Shown here: positions 1-11,799 of the stretch, in pieces
How positions within the stretch are numbered: position 1 is the stretch's first letter
Layout: every line of letters begins with the position of its first letter
Source: Dermanyssus gallinae
Taxonomy: Eukaryota; Arthropoda; Arachnida; Mesostigmata; Dermanyssidae
Length of the DNA stretch: 64,000 bases
Reading direction: 5' to 3'
Assembly: GCA_003439945.1 (NCBI GenBank)
Contig: QVRM01006574.1
Location: forward strand, 1,117,501-1,181,500
Program-made: the position numbers and the translations under genes
The notes under the pieces: model-generated
The model's input: only the letters and a program-made list of their open reading frames with translations
What the model was told of the DNA's origin: nothing
Databases searched by the model: none

Positions 1-1540
1 CTACAGTGGCGGCTGTCTTAAAGTCCTGCTTTCATGCCCGCTCTGTCCCATGCTGAATCTCAACTCCATCACCGAGTCATTCTCAATGTCCAGGTAATGT
101 GACGTGACACTCAATAGATGGCTGAGCTTACAAAAGCTTAGTTAACCACCGAGAAATATAGCCCATGCAGTGTGGTAGAGTTCACCATAATTGTCAGAAA
201 AGCCTTTCTACGCTTATATTCGGTCATGATCGAAAAAAAAGCGGGGGAACAGCGGTCTCAATTAAATGAATGGTTATTTCCATCCACTCCTGACTGTATT
301 AGGACAATTTTTTTTTATAAAAAACGTATGCGCTCTACTAATGTTTCTGCTGCTGCCGCTGAACCTGCAGCCAATCGCGCAATCGTAGCAGATGCCACAA
401 AGGACCCGTACACGCAACGGAAAACATCATAAACAGCCCTGGCGTGTGCTATCGACAAAACAAACATCGCGTCATCGTAGACCTCCTGCAGCAACAGCTG
501 TATCGCACAGTCCAGCGTTTAAGCGGGAGATAGGCATTCTCTGGTAGGAACGTAAGTGAGCTAGCCAAAGTACCGGGAATGTATAGGCAAGTATAGAGTA
601 AGCAACAGACGACGAAGTATTGAGATAGACAGAGAGAGAGAGGGGAGAGAGACGCCTAGATGCGAGAAAGAGAGAAAAACAGAGAAGAAGGCAAGAAAGC
701 CCATGTAGATAATTAACCGGCGTGTAGCTAGTAGAGTCAGTGGCTAACCAACCAAGGAGTCCCGCACTCATTGCAGCTGGATCGATCTTGTCGTTGGTGC
801 TACGTCGACTTGACGTCGGCTTGACGCGAAACGCGATTCGCGCAATTTAGCGGCTGTCGCTGTCGTTTCAGCTAGAGGGTGACGCACACACACCACGGTC
901 AATCCGTTTTGCCACAGGATTTAGCCGGATGTCTGCAGACTACGACTGGCGGTAAACGATTTCAAATAGATGAAAAAAAAAGCTGGCGGTAAACGATTTC
1001 AAATATATGAAACAAAAAATGGATGAAATGTTTAACGCATAAAGTGGACACGCTAACGGAGCGGTGAAATGAATGATGATTGACATTCGTGGCCGGAATT
1101 GGAGCGGCAGCTGCCTACAGCTTACGCTCCTGCCGCCAGTACCAGTGGCTAATTGGCACTCTGTGTGCTCTCTGTCACCATAGGGTCGAACTTACGAAAG
1201 TTTAGCCGAAAAATACCGAGAATCGTAGTCAATGCAATGTGGCGGGTCAATGCAACCGCCTGCAACTCTAATTTGTATGCCAGCGAGACGGCTCATGCAC
1301 GATAGTCACCTAAGCCGTTTGTTTACCTTGACGGGGTTGCCCGATGAACGCATAATAACGACGTAAACCCTATCTGTTCCTAAGTGTGCCGCACCCATAC
1401 TAAACAGGCAGACCTTTCAGTACAAGCAAGTAATACGCAAAGCTACAACAAATTAGCGATATGCGTGCTCTGGTGCCAAAAGAAGTGCTCAAATTTAACA
1501 CCAGGTGCCAAATTATGTATACATATTTATACCTTGTTCA
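1..1540. other. No gene recognised
   Basis: Mixed DNA with a (GA)n stretch at 630-650 and 668-690 and the short duplication at 949-1018. Nothing else supportable. Confidence 0.5.
949..1018 (+). repeat. Direct tandem duplication of a ~33-bp unit
   Basis: CTGGCGGTAAACGATTTCAA occurs at 949 and again at 983, followed by ATAGATGAAAAAAAAAG and ATATATGAAACAAAAAAT. Two imperfect copies. Confidence 0.9.
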
Positions 1541-1544
1541 TCTC

Positions 1545-1592
1545 TTGCATTGATTTTAAAGTTCATAAATTCCAGTTACTTTCTGGACCTGC

Positions 1593-1627
<35 letters not shown>

Positions 1628-1682
1628 TGGGCAGGACAGAAAGTAACTGGAATCTATTAACTTTAAAATCAATGCAATAAAC
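1545..1682. repeat. Hairpin: 55-bp inverted repeat around a (TA)n loop
   Basis: TTGCATTGATTTTAAAGTTC...CCAGTTACTTTCTG at 1547-1597 pairs with the right arm ending CTTTAAAATCAATGCAATAA at 1625-1682, with few mismatches. The loop is (TA)n. It may be a small foldback element or replication-generated palindrome; nothing coding. Confidence 0.85.
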
Positions 1683-1780
1683 TAGGTAACCGATTTCATT
1701 CATTCTAAAAGTACTCTCTCATTGTTAGCCACAGCCTTGCTTGTTTCGTAAACCAGATTTCGGTTCTCATGGCTTTCTCG

Positions 1781-1836
1781 AGCTGACCCTCAGCCAACAT
1801 TTAACTTCCACGTGACTGTTTCGGCGTTGCTCGCCA
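1781..1836 (-). mobile_element. SINE family A, 3' fragment
   Basis: AGCTGACCCTCAGCCAACAT and TTAACTTCCACGTGACTG match the 3' half of the family in reverse orientation, with several substitutions. The 5' half is absent. Confidence 0.65.
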
Positions 1837-2199
1837 GGCTCGACGGTTTCTTTTATGTCCCCTGGGAAGACTGGCCTTAAGCGGATCAGGATTTTTCACC
1901 TTTCACATTGTCGTAAGACACTCATTTTTCGTCTCAGGCAACGATTTGATTCCAGAACGAACACCCAGTGTGCCTGGCAAGCCAACATTGTTAGACGTTT
2001 GATTTTATTATGTTCAATCAAACCATGAGATTCCGATAGTTCAACTTGATACAAACCCGCGAACGTAAAGGCAAGTGACGATGGTTGTGTGACATACTCC
2101 GATCCCCGTGGCTAATTCACGTGTAGTCTCTCTGGAATTCTGTTTTACTGTTTCTGCAAGCGGTTTTTTCGACTATTATAGGCCTTCAAGAAGGGAGTT

Positions 2200-3175
2200 C
2201 ATTCAGAGGACTTAAGTTGCCGAAATGGAACTTGGCGAACCAATTGTAGTGCGAAGTGTTGATGCTGCCCTCGCCAGCCTCGCTTTTTCAAACTCATATA
2301 CACAAATGCCATCCGGTAACTGAAAGGTTTTGCTGTCTATTTTAACAGAACTTATTAGCAAAAACAGCGGATGAGATTCTTTCACGAAGCGCCCCAAAAT
2401 TCTATAGTCCTTTTGTGCTTACATAGATATATGTTTTGTATAGATAGCAGAGTTCGTAGAGACGTGGCGGACATTTAAAAAAGACATCTTACAGTCTATC
2501 CAACCTCGTATAACTGCATATATATGAAATTATCTATTTTATACTAAACTTAGTATACATATTGCCCGCGTTGTAGAAATTTCGACTTTTGTTCGCAACC
2601 AATGGCTCTATGAGATCATTCATGCTGACAAACTCTGATTTTGGCGCAAAACTGTACGAAGCGCTGATAATACTAAAATTAGCAAATTGCTTTACTGTGT
2701 GATCATCCAGTATCATATGTGAAGCATTGTACCAGGGTTGAACTCACGGCTTTTTGTTCCAGAGTCGCCGGCCATAAATATAACAAACGCACATAGAGTA
2801 TTAATCTGCGAAATGTGTTTTTAACAGGCGAATCGGATCGATTTTATAGCAAAATGTACGAATTACAAGGTGGTCCCGTCAGGTGAATGGCCCGTACAAA
2901 TTCTAAAGACAGCTTACTTTTTTGGCAATGCATTCCTTAAGTACAGCTGTATGTAGTTATATGTTTAATGAAAGAGGCATGAGCAAAACATATAGGACCT
3001 TTGCCAACGTGACACTCTATGCAACTGCCATTGTCACAGCCGATGAAAGGCGTTTGCTCTCCATCTAAAAACGACTTGTTGTAGTCACGCCACTTACAGC
3101 CAATTTCTTGTTCCAAGCCCCAGAATTCTCTACTAATCAAATTCGCCAGCTCTGTCCAATATTATGCGTCCTAAT
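2200..3175 (-). other. Three successive protein-like open frames, unrecognised
   Basis: Minus-strand stretches at about 3164-2937, 2716-2534 and 2397-2212 read as ordinary protein (for example ISREFWGLEQEIGCKWRDYN, NDLIEPLVANKSRNFYNAGN, KESHPLFLLISSVKIDSKTF), not repeat-encoded. They are in exon-like order on one strand. Splice signals could not be matched convincingly: the best acceptor (ttgttctttatttag near 3180) is out of frame with the first. May be a decayed or unannotated gene, or chance. Confidence 0.22.
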
Positions 3176-4057
3176 AGCCTCTAAATAAAGAACAACCTTT
3201 GTAGTCTAGTTCGGTATGAAATTGTATCAATTAATCTACGCATCTAACTGTATCGCTTCTCTAGTCGGCGATGTAGAGAAATGTTGACGGTATATTTTCC
3301 CACCGTTGCTTACTAGTAAAACTAAGATTAACGTTTGTAGTCCATGTAATATTGAGTCTGTTTCGTATTTAGATAGCTACAGACAAGATAGCTAAAGAAT
3401 AGCCTGCCGACTCTATATTGACGTAAAGCAGAGGCAAAATAAATACAATATAGTTGGGCTGGGTGTGATTTAGCTACATGTGCGAGCTGGCAATGTTGAT
3501 TGATGGTCTCACTAAACAACCGTATAGATGGTCGTCAGGTTAAGAAATATGTCAAATATCACGGCGCTGCCGCTTCACAGTGTGTGATAGCTCCGCGTTG
3601 GAAGCGTTGTCGTATGACGCGTACCGGTACCACAAAGGACTAACCAGAAATTATGTGAAGATTTTTTTCAGGGTATGAGGCCGTTTGCAACAATGGTAAA
3701 GAAAATGAGGTAAGGTCATATAAGGAAGAAAGCAAAAACAGTACGAAAACCGGGAACGGGAGCTACCGCAATATGCAGAGGTGGTTTAATATAAATAAAT
3801 AATAAAATAGCCGCACAAGCGGCTAAATCAGAAAAGAGTCGGTAGTGCCTAATGAAGCCTGGGTGGCTGATAAGATGCTTTGCAGCTGTTCTGCAGAGAG
3901 CCGACACTATACGGAAATAAAGATATTATACATTAAACCTTGGGACAGTAATACAGAATCCGCGCGGGAATGGTGCAGCCACAATCGAAGACGCTCTGAA
4001 GGTAATTTAAAGGGCACCTAGAGGCCAAACGGCCGAAAACGATATGATACGAAATGT

Positions 4058-4250
4058 TTTTTGAGGGGGCAAGTAAACGGGCAATGAAGTACACACACAC
4101 ACAAGGTCACCACCTCTTTAGATTGTCTTTGACTACAAGTGTGGGTCGGTAGTGTAGGGCTCCAACCCACTCAAAACCAGTTATGTCCTACCTTCCCACT
4201 CAGCAGGGAAGTGCTGTTAGCATTACTGCAAATTCCATGGGGGGATACTT
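4058..4250 (-). mobile_element. SINE family B copy, reverse orientation, diverged
   Basis: GTGGGTCGGTAGTGTAGGGC, TCCAACCCACTCAAAACCAG and the T-run TTTTTTGAGGG at 4058 (reverse of the 3' tail) match. The segment between (ACACACACAC) is unusual and the 5' end is approximate. Confidence 0.72.
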
Positions 4251-5616
4251 CTCAATTTACTGGTTGCACCTTCGTCCCGTAGCCAGAGAGGGCGTAGACA
4301 TGTACGTGCGGTTATCTTGACTAGTCGTCAAGTGAACTTGTTTGAGGTTGAGTGAAGCCGGCGGGGGTGAAGTGAAGCCAGGCATGCCCTGGAGAAGTCG
4401 GCGCCGGGGCCTTTAAGCGCGGCAAATTAAGACAGTATGCGCGGGAGCGCAGGGTGTAGGAACTGGGCCTCAGAGGAGCGTGGTTAGTAGATGCTGCCTT
4501 TAGAGCTTTCCCGCACGCATGCCGTGGTTTCTCTCCAAAACGACTCCGATGTACCGGATGAAGTTGGCCACACTGAAAGTCGCCCTACAAGCACGATCTG
4601 CAAAGGACGTTGTATGCCGCTAGAGCTTATTAGCCAATTAACCTAGCCTGGAAGAATGCCCGAAATCCGGGGTAATATCTAAAGCGTGAAAAGAGGATAC
4701 CCTTATGCGTGGACCGTGGTCAGGGCGACGGACTCAGCCTTCGACGTTGTAGAGATGGACCCGAGATTGGGCAAGTACTTCAATATACGCAGATAACGTT
4801 TGCGATCTATGGCAAATGTCTATTTTAAACTAAACAGGGCTTAAAGAGACCAATTGATTGTCTGGACGAAATGGGGCTTAACATGAATTGACAAAAGACA
4901 GAAGCAATGAAGGTGTTCGATCGGCGAACAACGACGTTTTTAACGAGGTAAGTTAAATTTTTGTAAATACGTTCACATATGTGAGGGTCACTATACAGTC
5001 GAATGATAGCGATTCCGAGCACATAAAAAACGACGTGGGAAAAGCAATTCGAGCGGCATTTTTTAATTCAAGCAGTAACCCGCAAGCACGGATTTTGGAA
5101 TTAGATAATCCTTGTAGGAATAGCAAAGTTCATTTCTTGGAGGCAAGGACTCTAGGTAACTGAAACAACAGTCACAATAGCGTTCACCTAAGATGAGAGC
5201 GTTTGAGACCCACACTTTGATGTAGACGGGAAAATGAAAATGACGGAAAAATCAGCATAAAAATATACAGTATGGTAGCGACGAGAAGTGCGGTCTGGTG
5301 AACAGCCGGATATAAAAATGGACATTTAATTACTGCGTTTGCAGCCCGAAGGTTTCGTCTCTTGTTTTGCAGCATTGAAGGATCCCACCGTCATTTGTTG
5401 TAGACGCGCAAGATGCTTTGGCTGCCACGCCGCAGCATGGCTATCTGTTGAGTCAATAGACGAACTGGCAAAACAGCAAACGTTCAATGATGTAAAACAC
5501 ACACGATTGTGTCTCGTGTGTATGTTTATAACTCACCTAACCAGAATAATAATAATAAACCACAGTTTGAGCTTTTAAATAAAATGAATTATTTATTTGT
5601 CGTTTTATACATTTCT

Positions 5617-5676
5617 AATACATTTATAACGTTAGAGTGTACGTATACGTTTAATACATTTATAACGTTAGAGTCA
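5617..5676 (+). repeat. Direct duplication
   Basis: CTAATACATTTATAACGTTA at 5616 recurs at 5651 (TTAATACATTTATAACGTTA), both followed by GAGT. Confidence 0.9.
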
Positions 5677-6033
5677 GACCTTTTTAAGCGATGCTGCATA
5701 ACAGACATGATACGGTTTGACCGAGATACGCTGATTATGTGGGGCTTAAAAAAGTTTAAGGATAAACGGCTGCGCGTAGATCATAGAGCGTACAATGTTT
5801 AAAAACCAAAACAACGGCGTCACCGTCGCTTAGTTCCTAACAGTCCTGCTAAATTATGCAATTGCGCATTCAGCTCAAATCTATATACGTTTATCTATAT
5901 GGGATATTATAGCAACTGAACGTATTGGATGGCGAAACTGTTCTAATAAGAGAAGGATGGCAGTACGATAATGTGTTTTTTTTACTTAACAAATTCACCC
6001 CAATTTGCAAATACCTAGAAAGGTCGACTTTAG

Positions 6034-6243
6034 AGGGCCAGACATGTTCAGATGCTTAGGGTTTTCCTGACAGTCATTTCTAGCAGCACGGCCGATTGCT
6101 ACTTTCAGGGGTTCGGTCCATCATCTTTTCTCAATGAGCATCACTCAAAGAGAATTAGATCAACAACAGAGTTCGAACCGGTGACAGCTCGGTAGATGGT
6201 AACCATGACTAGCGCATTAGCCTTCTAGACCACGCCGCCACAT
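6034..6243 (-). mobile_element. SINE family C copy with tRNA-like head
   Basis: Read on the minus strand: GGCGGCGTGGTCTAGAAGGC (A-box region, TGGTCTAGAAGG), then CACCGGTTCGAACTC (B box GGTTCGAACTC). The body follows: TTGAGTGATGCTCATTGAGA, then AAGCATCTGAACATGTCTGG. The tRNA-like part resembles a long-arm tRNA but continues into a non-tRNA body, so it is a SINE rather than a tRNA gene. Confidence 0.8.
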
Positions 6244-6514
6244 ATTATTACAACTTATCATTAACAGTCTGTTACAAGGAATTAAACTAAAATTAGTCTA
6301 AAAATGGGGTACGGAAAGACGAAGGAGATGAAGGTTATGTAACACGTCGTCGAAAGCTCGCAATCTTTTGTATATCCAGATCATCACACAAATATTGCCA
6401 TTTTTTTTATTATTTATAACATTATAAAATGTATGTTAAATTATCACCAGAAGGTGGATAAAATTCGCGAAAGCTCTAAAGGATTTCATCAAAAACCTGT
6501 TGTATCAAAGCGGT

Positions 6515-6676
6515 CGAGCCCGGTTACGTGGCGGCATGCGTCTGCGCCTCGCGACCGGAGGAGACACATAGATTGCACATTTGTATTTATGGGGGTCCGT
6601 CTATGAAGCAATGCGAAAAGCAGTCCCATGGACGTTAAATCTTGGCTGAAAGTCAGCCCCGAAAGGATTTTTTTTG
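6515..6676 (+). mobile_element. SINE family A copy lacking its B box
   Basis: Flanked by 15-bp direct repeats with one mismatch (TTGTATCAAAGCGGT at 6500-6514, TTGTAACAAAGCGGT at 6677-6691). Same body as the other copies, but the B-box segment between GACACATAG and TTGCACATTT is missing, so its own pol III promoter is probably dead. Confidence 0.88.
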
Positions 6677-6819
6677 TTGTAACAAAGCGGTGTTACTTTT
6701 CACAGTGCGGTGTTCTCAAAGTGGTGTTACGTCTCCTAGAACTAAGATTCCTGCGCAACATAGGTGGGTTGATTTGTTGTCTTACACATCACTAAGAAGT
6801 CATATACAAGATATATATA

Positions 6820-7767
6820 CAGGGTGTTGCAGAAATTTTTCATAATAGAATATACAAATTGTAGAGCTCGTTAAAGCAAATATTTTTTCCAATGGAACAT
6901 GGTCTCTGAAAAGTCTTGTTTCGGAGTGAGAGCGAAATTACTACAATTTGTGACACTAGTGTTTTTGCCCGACATAAGAGCATAAAATGTGCTGTTGCGA
7001 GACAACCAGTCCTCCTATACAGAAACTAAACACACTGTCGGGTTCGTGAAAAAATTCTGCTTCTTCCGAAGAATATACAAGACCGGTCAGAAGATGCGAC
7101 ACGGTCGTTTAGAAAAGAATTCGTCAAAAATGAAGTTTTTTATTAGCTTTCACGCCAAATACTTCAGAATCATAACCCTACGACCACCCACGTGTTCAAA
7201 GCTAACATATTTAGCATTTCATGACGATCATTTTGGTACCAAACTTACGGCAATGCGAGCTGTGGTTGCAGAGTAATTACGATTTTTCGGCGAACATGTC
7301 GAGATTAAGTGCATGAAAATGACGCGCTGCGGCTGTCGCGCGACACGTCGGCGGTAGTGAACGTCGCCACACAGTCATTTTTCATGCACTTAATCTGGAC
7401 ATCCCACCGAAAAATCGTAATTAACCAACGCAACCACAGCTCGCATTGCCATAAGTTTGGTACCAAAATGATCGTCATGAAATGCGCATTTGCAAATATG
7501 TTAGCTTTGAACACGTGGGTGGTCGTAGGGTTATGATTCTGAAGTATTTGGCGTGAAAGCTAATAAAAAAATTCAACTTGGTTGTCTCGCAACAGCACAT
7601 TTTATGCTCCTATGTCGGGCAAAAACACTAGTGTCACAAATTGTAGTAATTTCGCTCTCACTCCGAAACAAGACTTCTCAGAGACCATGTTCCATTGGAA
7701 AAAATATTTGCTTTAACGAGCTCTTCAATTTGTATATTCTATTATGAAAAATTTCTGCAACACCCTG
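6820..7767. mobile_element. Foldback transposon copy 1 (giant palindrome, 948 bp)
   Basis: The left end CAGGGTGTTGCAGAAATTTT at 6820 is the reverse complement of the right end at 7767. Pairing continues through most of the element (for example 7145-7190 against 7525-7570), giving arms of roughly 440 bp. The non-palindromic centre (about 7318-7378) contains GCGGCTGTCGCGCGACACG, GTCGGCGGTAGTGAACGTCG and CCACACAGTC. An 18-bp direct repeat ATATACAAGATATATATA flanks it (6802-6819 and 7769-7786). It has no coding capacity. Non-autonomous; the mobilising enzyme is inferred to be Tc1/mariner-related from the TA-rich flanks. Confidence 0.88.
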
Positions 7768-7789
7768 TATATACAAGATATATATATAT

Positions 7790-8197
7790 ATATATATATA
7801 TATACGTTAACGCGGAGACAATTGTTCACTCCAAAGTGCTAACATAAAAAGTCGTTTAATGTGAAAGAATAAAAAAAAATATATATATATATACGGTGTT
7901 GCCGGCTTTCGGAGGTTATTACGTAGTTTGTAACGCAACTGCATGTCTATTTAGGGCGTTATCCCCGTGCATCAGAATTATCTGTCGCGTTCCAGACTTT
8001 TAGTCGCAGGCTTGCTTCCTGCTTGTGCCTGATTAGATTACGTGTTTCTTATGTAGTCAATGATGAACAATGTTAGAACCCGCCCAAAGTCGCACCGCCG
8101 TCGTATCGAAATTAAACCGTGGTTGTCAAAATGCCTTTTTGTTCTGCCACGGCGTAGATCCGCATAAATATAATTGTGCTTACAGCTTATAAGTGCA

Positions 8198-8232
<35 letters not shown>

Positions 8233-9384
8233 GTTTTCTTACTTACATTTTGAACCAGTGAGTTGTAGCCAAATCACTGGATCATATGGTTTCTGAGTCC
8301 TACGCTAGTGAAACTGGAAAATAGTGTGATATTATTAACAACGCTCAAAAAAACCTAACTAGGTTTATGCAATCCGTGGCATAGTACAGATGCTTGTTCT
8401 TATTAATTAAGAGTAAAATCATTATTTAGATTTCAACATTCAAATATTTTACCTGCTCTCATATATTTCTTATGGCCGTGGATCCATGCTTCGAAGCACA
8501 CTTCAAAATCGCGCTTTTTGATTGTGTTCAGTTCCACTTCGGCAGCTTCTGCCGGTTCGCGTAAATCGAGTTGTTTTTCTTTGAGTTTCTATTTTATTTT
8601 AGCAAAAGAGAAGAAAAATGTACCCAAGTCTTTTTGTCTGTGGCGAGCTTCCAGAATCAGAAAGACTAGCTCTTGTCGAATGTTACCCAAAATTATTGAG
8701 CTAAAAAGATTCGCGCTTTCTTTTCGTTTTGTGGCAAATCACGAGGTGCTCATTAAGCAGATTCGTTAGTAAGTCCGAGGTGGTTGTAAATAAATTTATC
8801 GTCAATCACAGCCTTCATACGGGGCCAATTATTCAGGGCCATATTATGTTGCAGTGATTGGACGTCCTTTACGGGACTTGTCGTGGAAATTGAACTGCCC
8901 AGTTCGAAGTTTTTGTACCATACACACTCTCCGGAGGTAGGACTCTGGCACTTATCGGTAGCGGCTGCTCGAAGTTCTTAAAAACACTCTTATGTACTTA
9001 ATGATAGCTAGAAATTGTACAAAATGGCTGCAGCATATTTTATGTACGGCACTTGTGGCACCACCGTGCTTACGCTTGGCATTTTACCACATTGTTGGCT
9101 GTGAGAAAATTGAGCGGATTATCTACCTTAACATCAACGAAGACGACGCCGGTAAAAACCTTTTTAGGTCCCCATGTACCCGGAGACCTGCCCGAGGCAT
9201 ATAGATATGTTTTACGGGACCGTCTTCTCCGGACGGCAAATTTATTTAAATTCAGTAAATCCTCAATGAGCTTAAAATGTTCATAATTACACATTTTAAA
9301 CAATCGTAACAGCTAAGGGCATTTGCAGAAAAGGCTATCGCCTGTGTGTATATATGTGTGTGTGAACATATATATGTAAATATG

Positions 9385-9454
<70 letters not shown>

Positions 9455-9590
9455 CATACATACATATATTCTCTCTTTTTCCGTATTCGTCGGCGTTAAT
9501 TTCGAGAAAATTAGATCGCGTACAGCCGAGCATACAAAAATGGCACCATCATTTTTTCTCTGTCTCTTCCACTCCTCTCCTATATTCATC
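7790..9590. other. No gene recognised
   Basis: AT-rich with (TA)n at 7783-7804, 7880-7893, 8200-8230 and 9385-9455. A short non-repetitive part at 8470-9280 has open frames on both strands without recognisable domains. Confidence 0.5.
9385..9455 (+). repeat. (TA)n microsatellite
   Basis: About 30 TA units bordered by GTATGTATATA on the left and CATACATACATACATA on the right. Confidence 0.96.
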
Positions 9591-9594
9591 CTTC

Positions 9595-10330
9595 ACGCTC
9601 TTCATCATCGTGATGTCGTGATCTTCTTTGTTCTCTTTCCGGCGCTCGAGCGGGGAGCGGCACGCGAAGGCGCACAGGGAGCTCGGTGCTGCTGCTGCTG
9701 CTGCTGAGAGAAAACAAGATAGAGATGACGCAGCCACGCTACTGTGTCTATCTATATCTCGGCGAAACCTTGCGCGGGCGGTCAGCCCCGTTTTGCCTCG
9801 AGCCACGGCCGTCGCCTCTTGCTGTCATTGCTGTTAATTCGATGCAACAAGCATCAGGACGACGACGACGACGAACGAACGAACGAACCAGCGACCGAAC
9901 GAAATATCATCTCGTCTCCAGCAAACAGCTCGTTTTTGTGGCAGAGACGTCTCGCTTGCCGCTTTTTCCTGCTTGCACTCCATCCGGCTCGAGCGGGGGT
10001 CTGCGGTCTTGCCATTTGCTGCCGGCGTTCGCCGGCGCGCCTTGAGTCGATGTTATCATGACGCGATAGCGAGGCCACCTACCAACTACTACCACCACTA
10101 AGACAGGCGACCGTAGACGCGCGGCATAAGACCAAGGCGACGTGAGAGAGGCGACAAAGACTGGCGTATGCATGCATGTCACGCCGTGCATATACGACCA
10201 GACGCCGCTCGAGCAAACCACCCCCCCCCCCCCCCCCCCGCCGCTTTCGGTTCCAATGTCGAAAAAACTCACCGAATGCGGACATCACAACAGTGACGAC
10301 GACTGCCAATCCGTGATTCGGCAGATTGGT
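9595..10330. other. GC/CpG-rich island, candidate promoter or 5' exon
   Basis: Strikingly richer in G, C and CpG than its flanks, with a CTG tract (9688-9709), a CGA/ACGA tract (9857-9888) and a C19 run (10221-10239). Several overlapping open frames exist on both strands, none with recognisable domains. In this window GC-rich blocks coincide with host exons, so a regulatory or 5' exon role is plausible. No gene can be assigned. Confidence 0.4.
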
Positions 10331-10339
10331 TATAACATA

Positions 10340-11332
10340 TAAATAAAAGTATATAAATTTAAAAAGAAAAAAAATATATGTCTATATATATATATATATA
10401 GTTCTGGCGTACCTTTACTTCATACTGTGACAGTTGATAGAGGTGGGTGACAAAGGCGCTCAAGCTGCGATCAAGTTGGGTTTGTAATCGGGTTTGTTCA
10501 CAACGCTTTTCGCCGCGCAAACAGACCGTCGATGGGTTCCGAAAAAAACGAAACAGCCATACGATTTGTCAACATTTGTTGAAACCTCTAATGACTGGAT
10601 ACTTTCAATTAAGAGCCCTAATAGGTCCGCTGGCTCAAAGTGACGTAGAGTGACGTAGCCAAATTGCATTGTTTAAGTTAGGGGGTTCAAAATCAAAATA
10701 ACACTCTTAGTCGTATTAAAGTAGCATCTGCAATGCAATCGTTCTAGGAGTCGAATCTCTGTTCCCCACTTATCTGTACTTTTTCTGCTGGGGGTCCCGG
10801 ACCACAGGGACAGACAAGCGTGGGGGACGTCCACGAAAATTATACAAACGCATGTAGATTATGGCGTTACCTCCCAGTTTGCGCGTTAAGGTAGCTATCA
10901 GTAAAAACTTTTATATACGATAATAAGTGACGTTAAGTGGCGTGTAATTGTTTGTGTCTAAAACAAAGTTGGCATACAGTAGCGCGAGAGATGCATCGGC
11001 TTACGCTACTCCGACAGGGCAAAAAGAGATTTACTTAGGACCATGTTTACTTCGACTGGAAATAACCGACGATTTTAGCATGTTTTGAGCCATAATAATG
11101 TAAGAGTGCAAATACTTTACTGCTTTGAAAGAAGCAGAGAGTGAGGCATCCGGCTTCATAAATAGTTCTGATTCAAGTAAACGCGGCGAAACAACAATTT
11201 GGCGTTTGTTAGCGTTGCCTATCGTTTTGGAGAGTTAAGTGCTAGTGACCGATGTGGTGTAGCATTATGTTGATCTACCCAATTATTTTCTAACATTTCC
11301 TCCTAGTATTGTCGCAATTATACAACAAGGTT

Positions 11333-11366
<34 letters not shown>

Positions 11367-11795
11367 ATTGTTGCCCGGGATATATTAGATTGCATCAGAA
11401 TTTATACTCGTAATTCCTAAAAGAAAAAAAACTACATCACAAAACGCTGAGAAAATCACAGGGGACAGCAGCTTTCGAAGCACATGCTGTCTGTGGGGGA
11501 AACGCGGCTGGCATGTGACAGCTTCCCCGGTATATATATATATATATATATATATTTATAATTTGATTGCATTCAGTTTCAACGCCTTGAAAATACGCAT
11601 AGGCAATTTATAATGATATGATTGATGGAAATTGCAATAAACTGCTCAAATATTATCATTGCTCACCCTGCCCAAAAAAAAACGCCTGGAAGCAAAAGCA
11701 CACTGAAATCGCAGGACACGCCAAATCAAAGTGCTTGGCTGACCCATGAGATACCCCAATACGAACATTTTTAGCGCGCATTGAACATTTTGTAG
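10340..11795. other. No gene recognised
   Basis: AT-rich sequence with small TA tracts at 10383-10400, 11333-11366 and 11530-11556. Confidence 0.5.
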
Positions 11796-11799
11796 TACT

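Larger units (their letters stand above)
3180..6030. other. No gene recognised apart from a SINE B copy
   Basis: AT-rich intergenic sequence. Contains the reverse SINE B (4058-4250) and the duplication at 5617-5676. Confidence 0.5.

Noticed and set aside
6160..6243. Long-arm tRNA gene on the minus strand
   Set aside because: The promoter boxes fit, but the same body follows in other copies (53.6 and 47.0 kb), so it is the head of a SINE.
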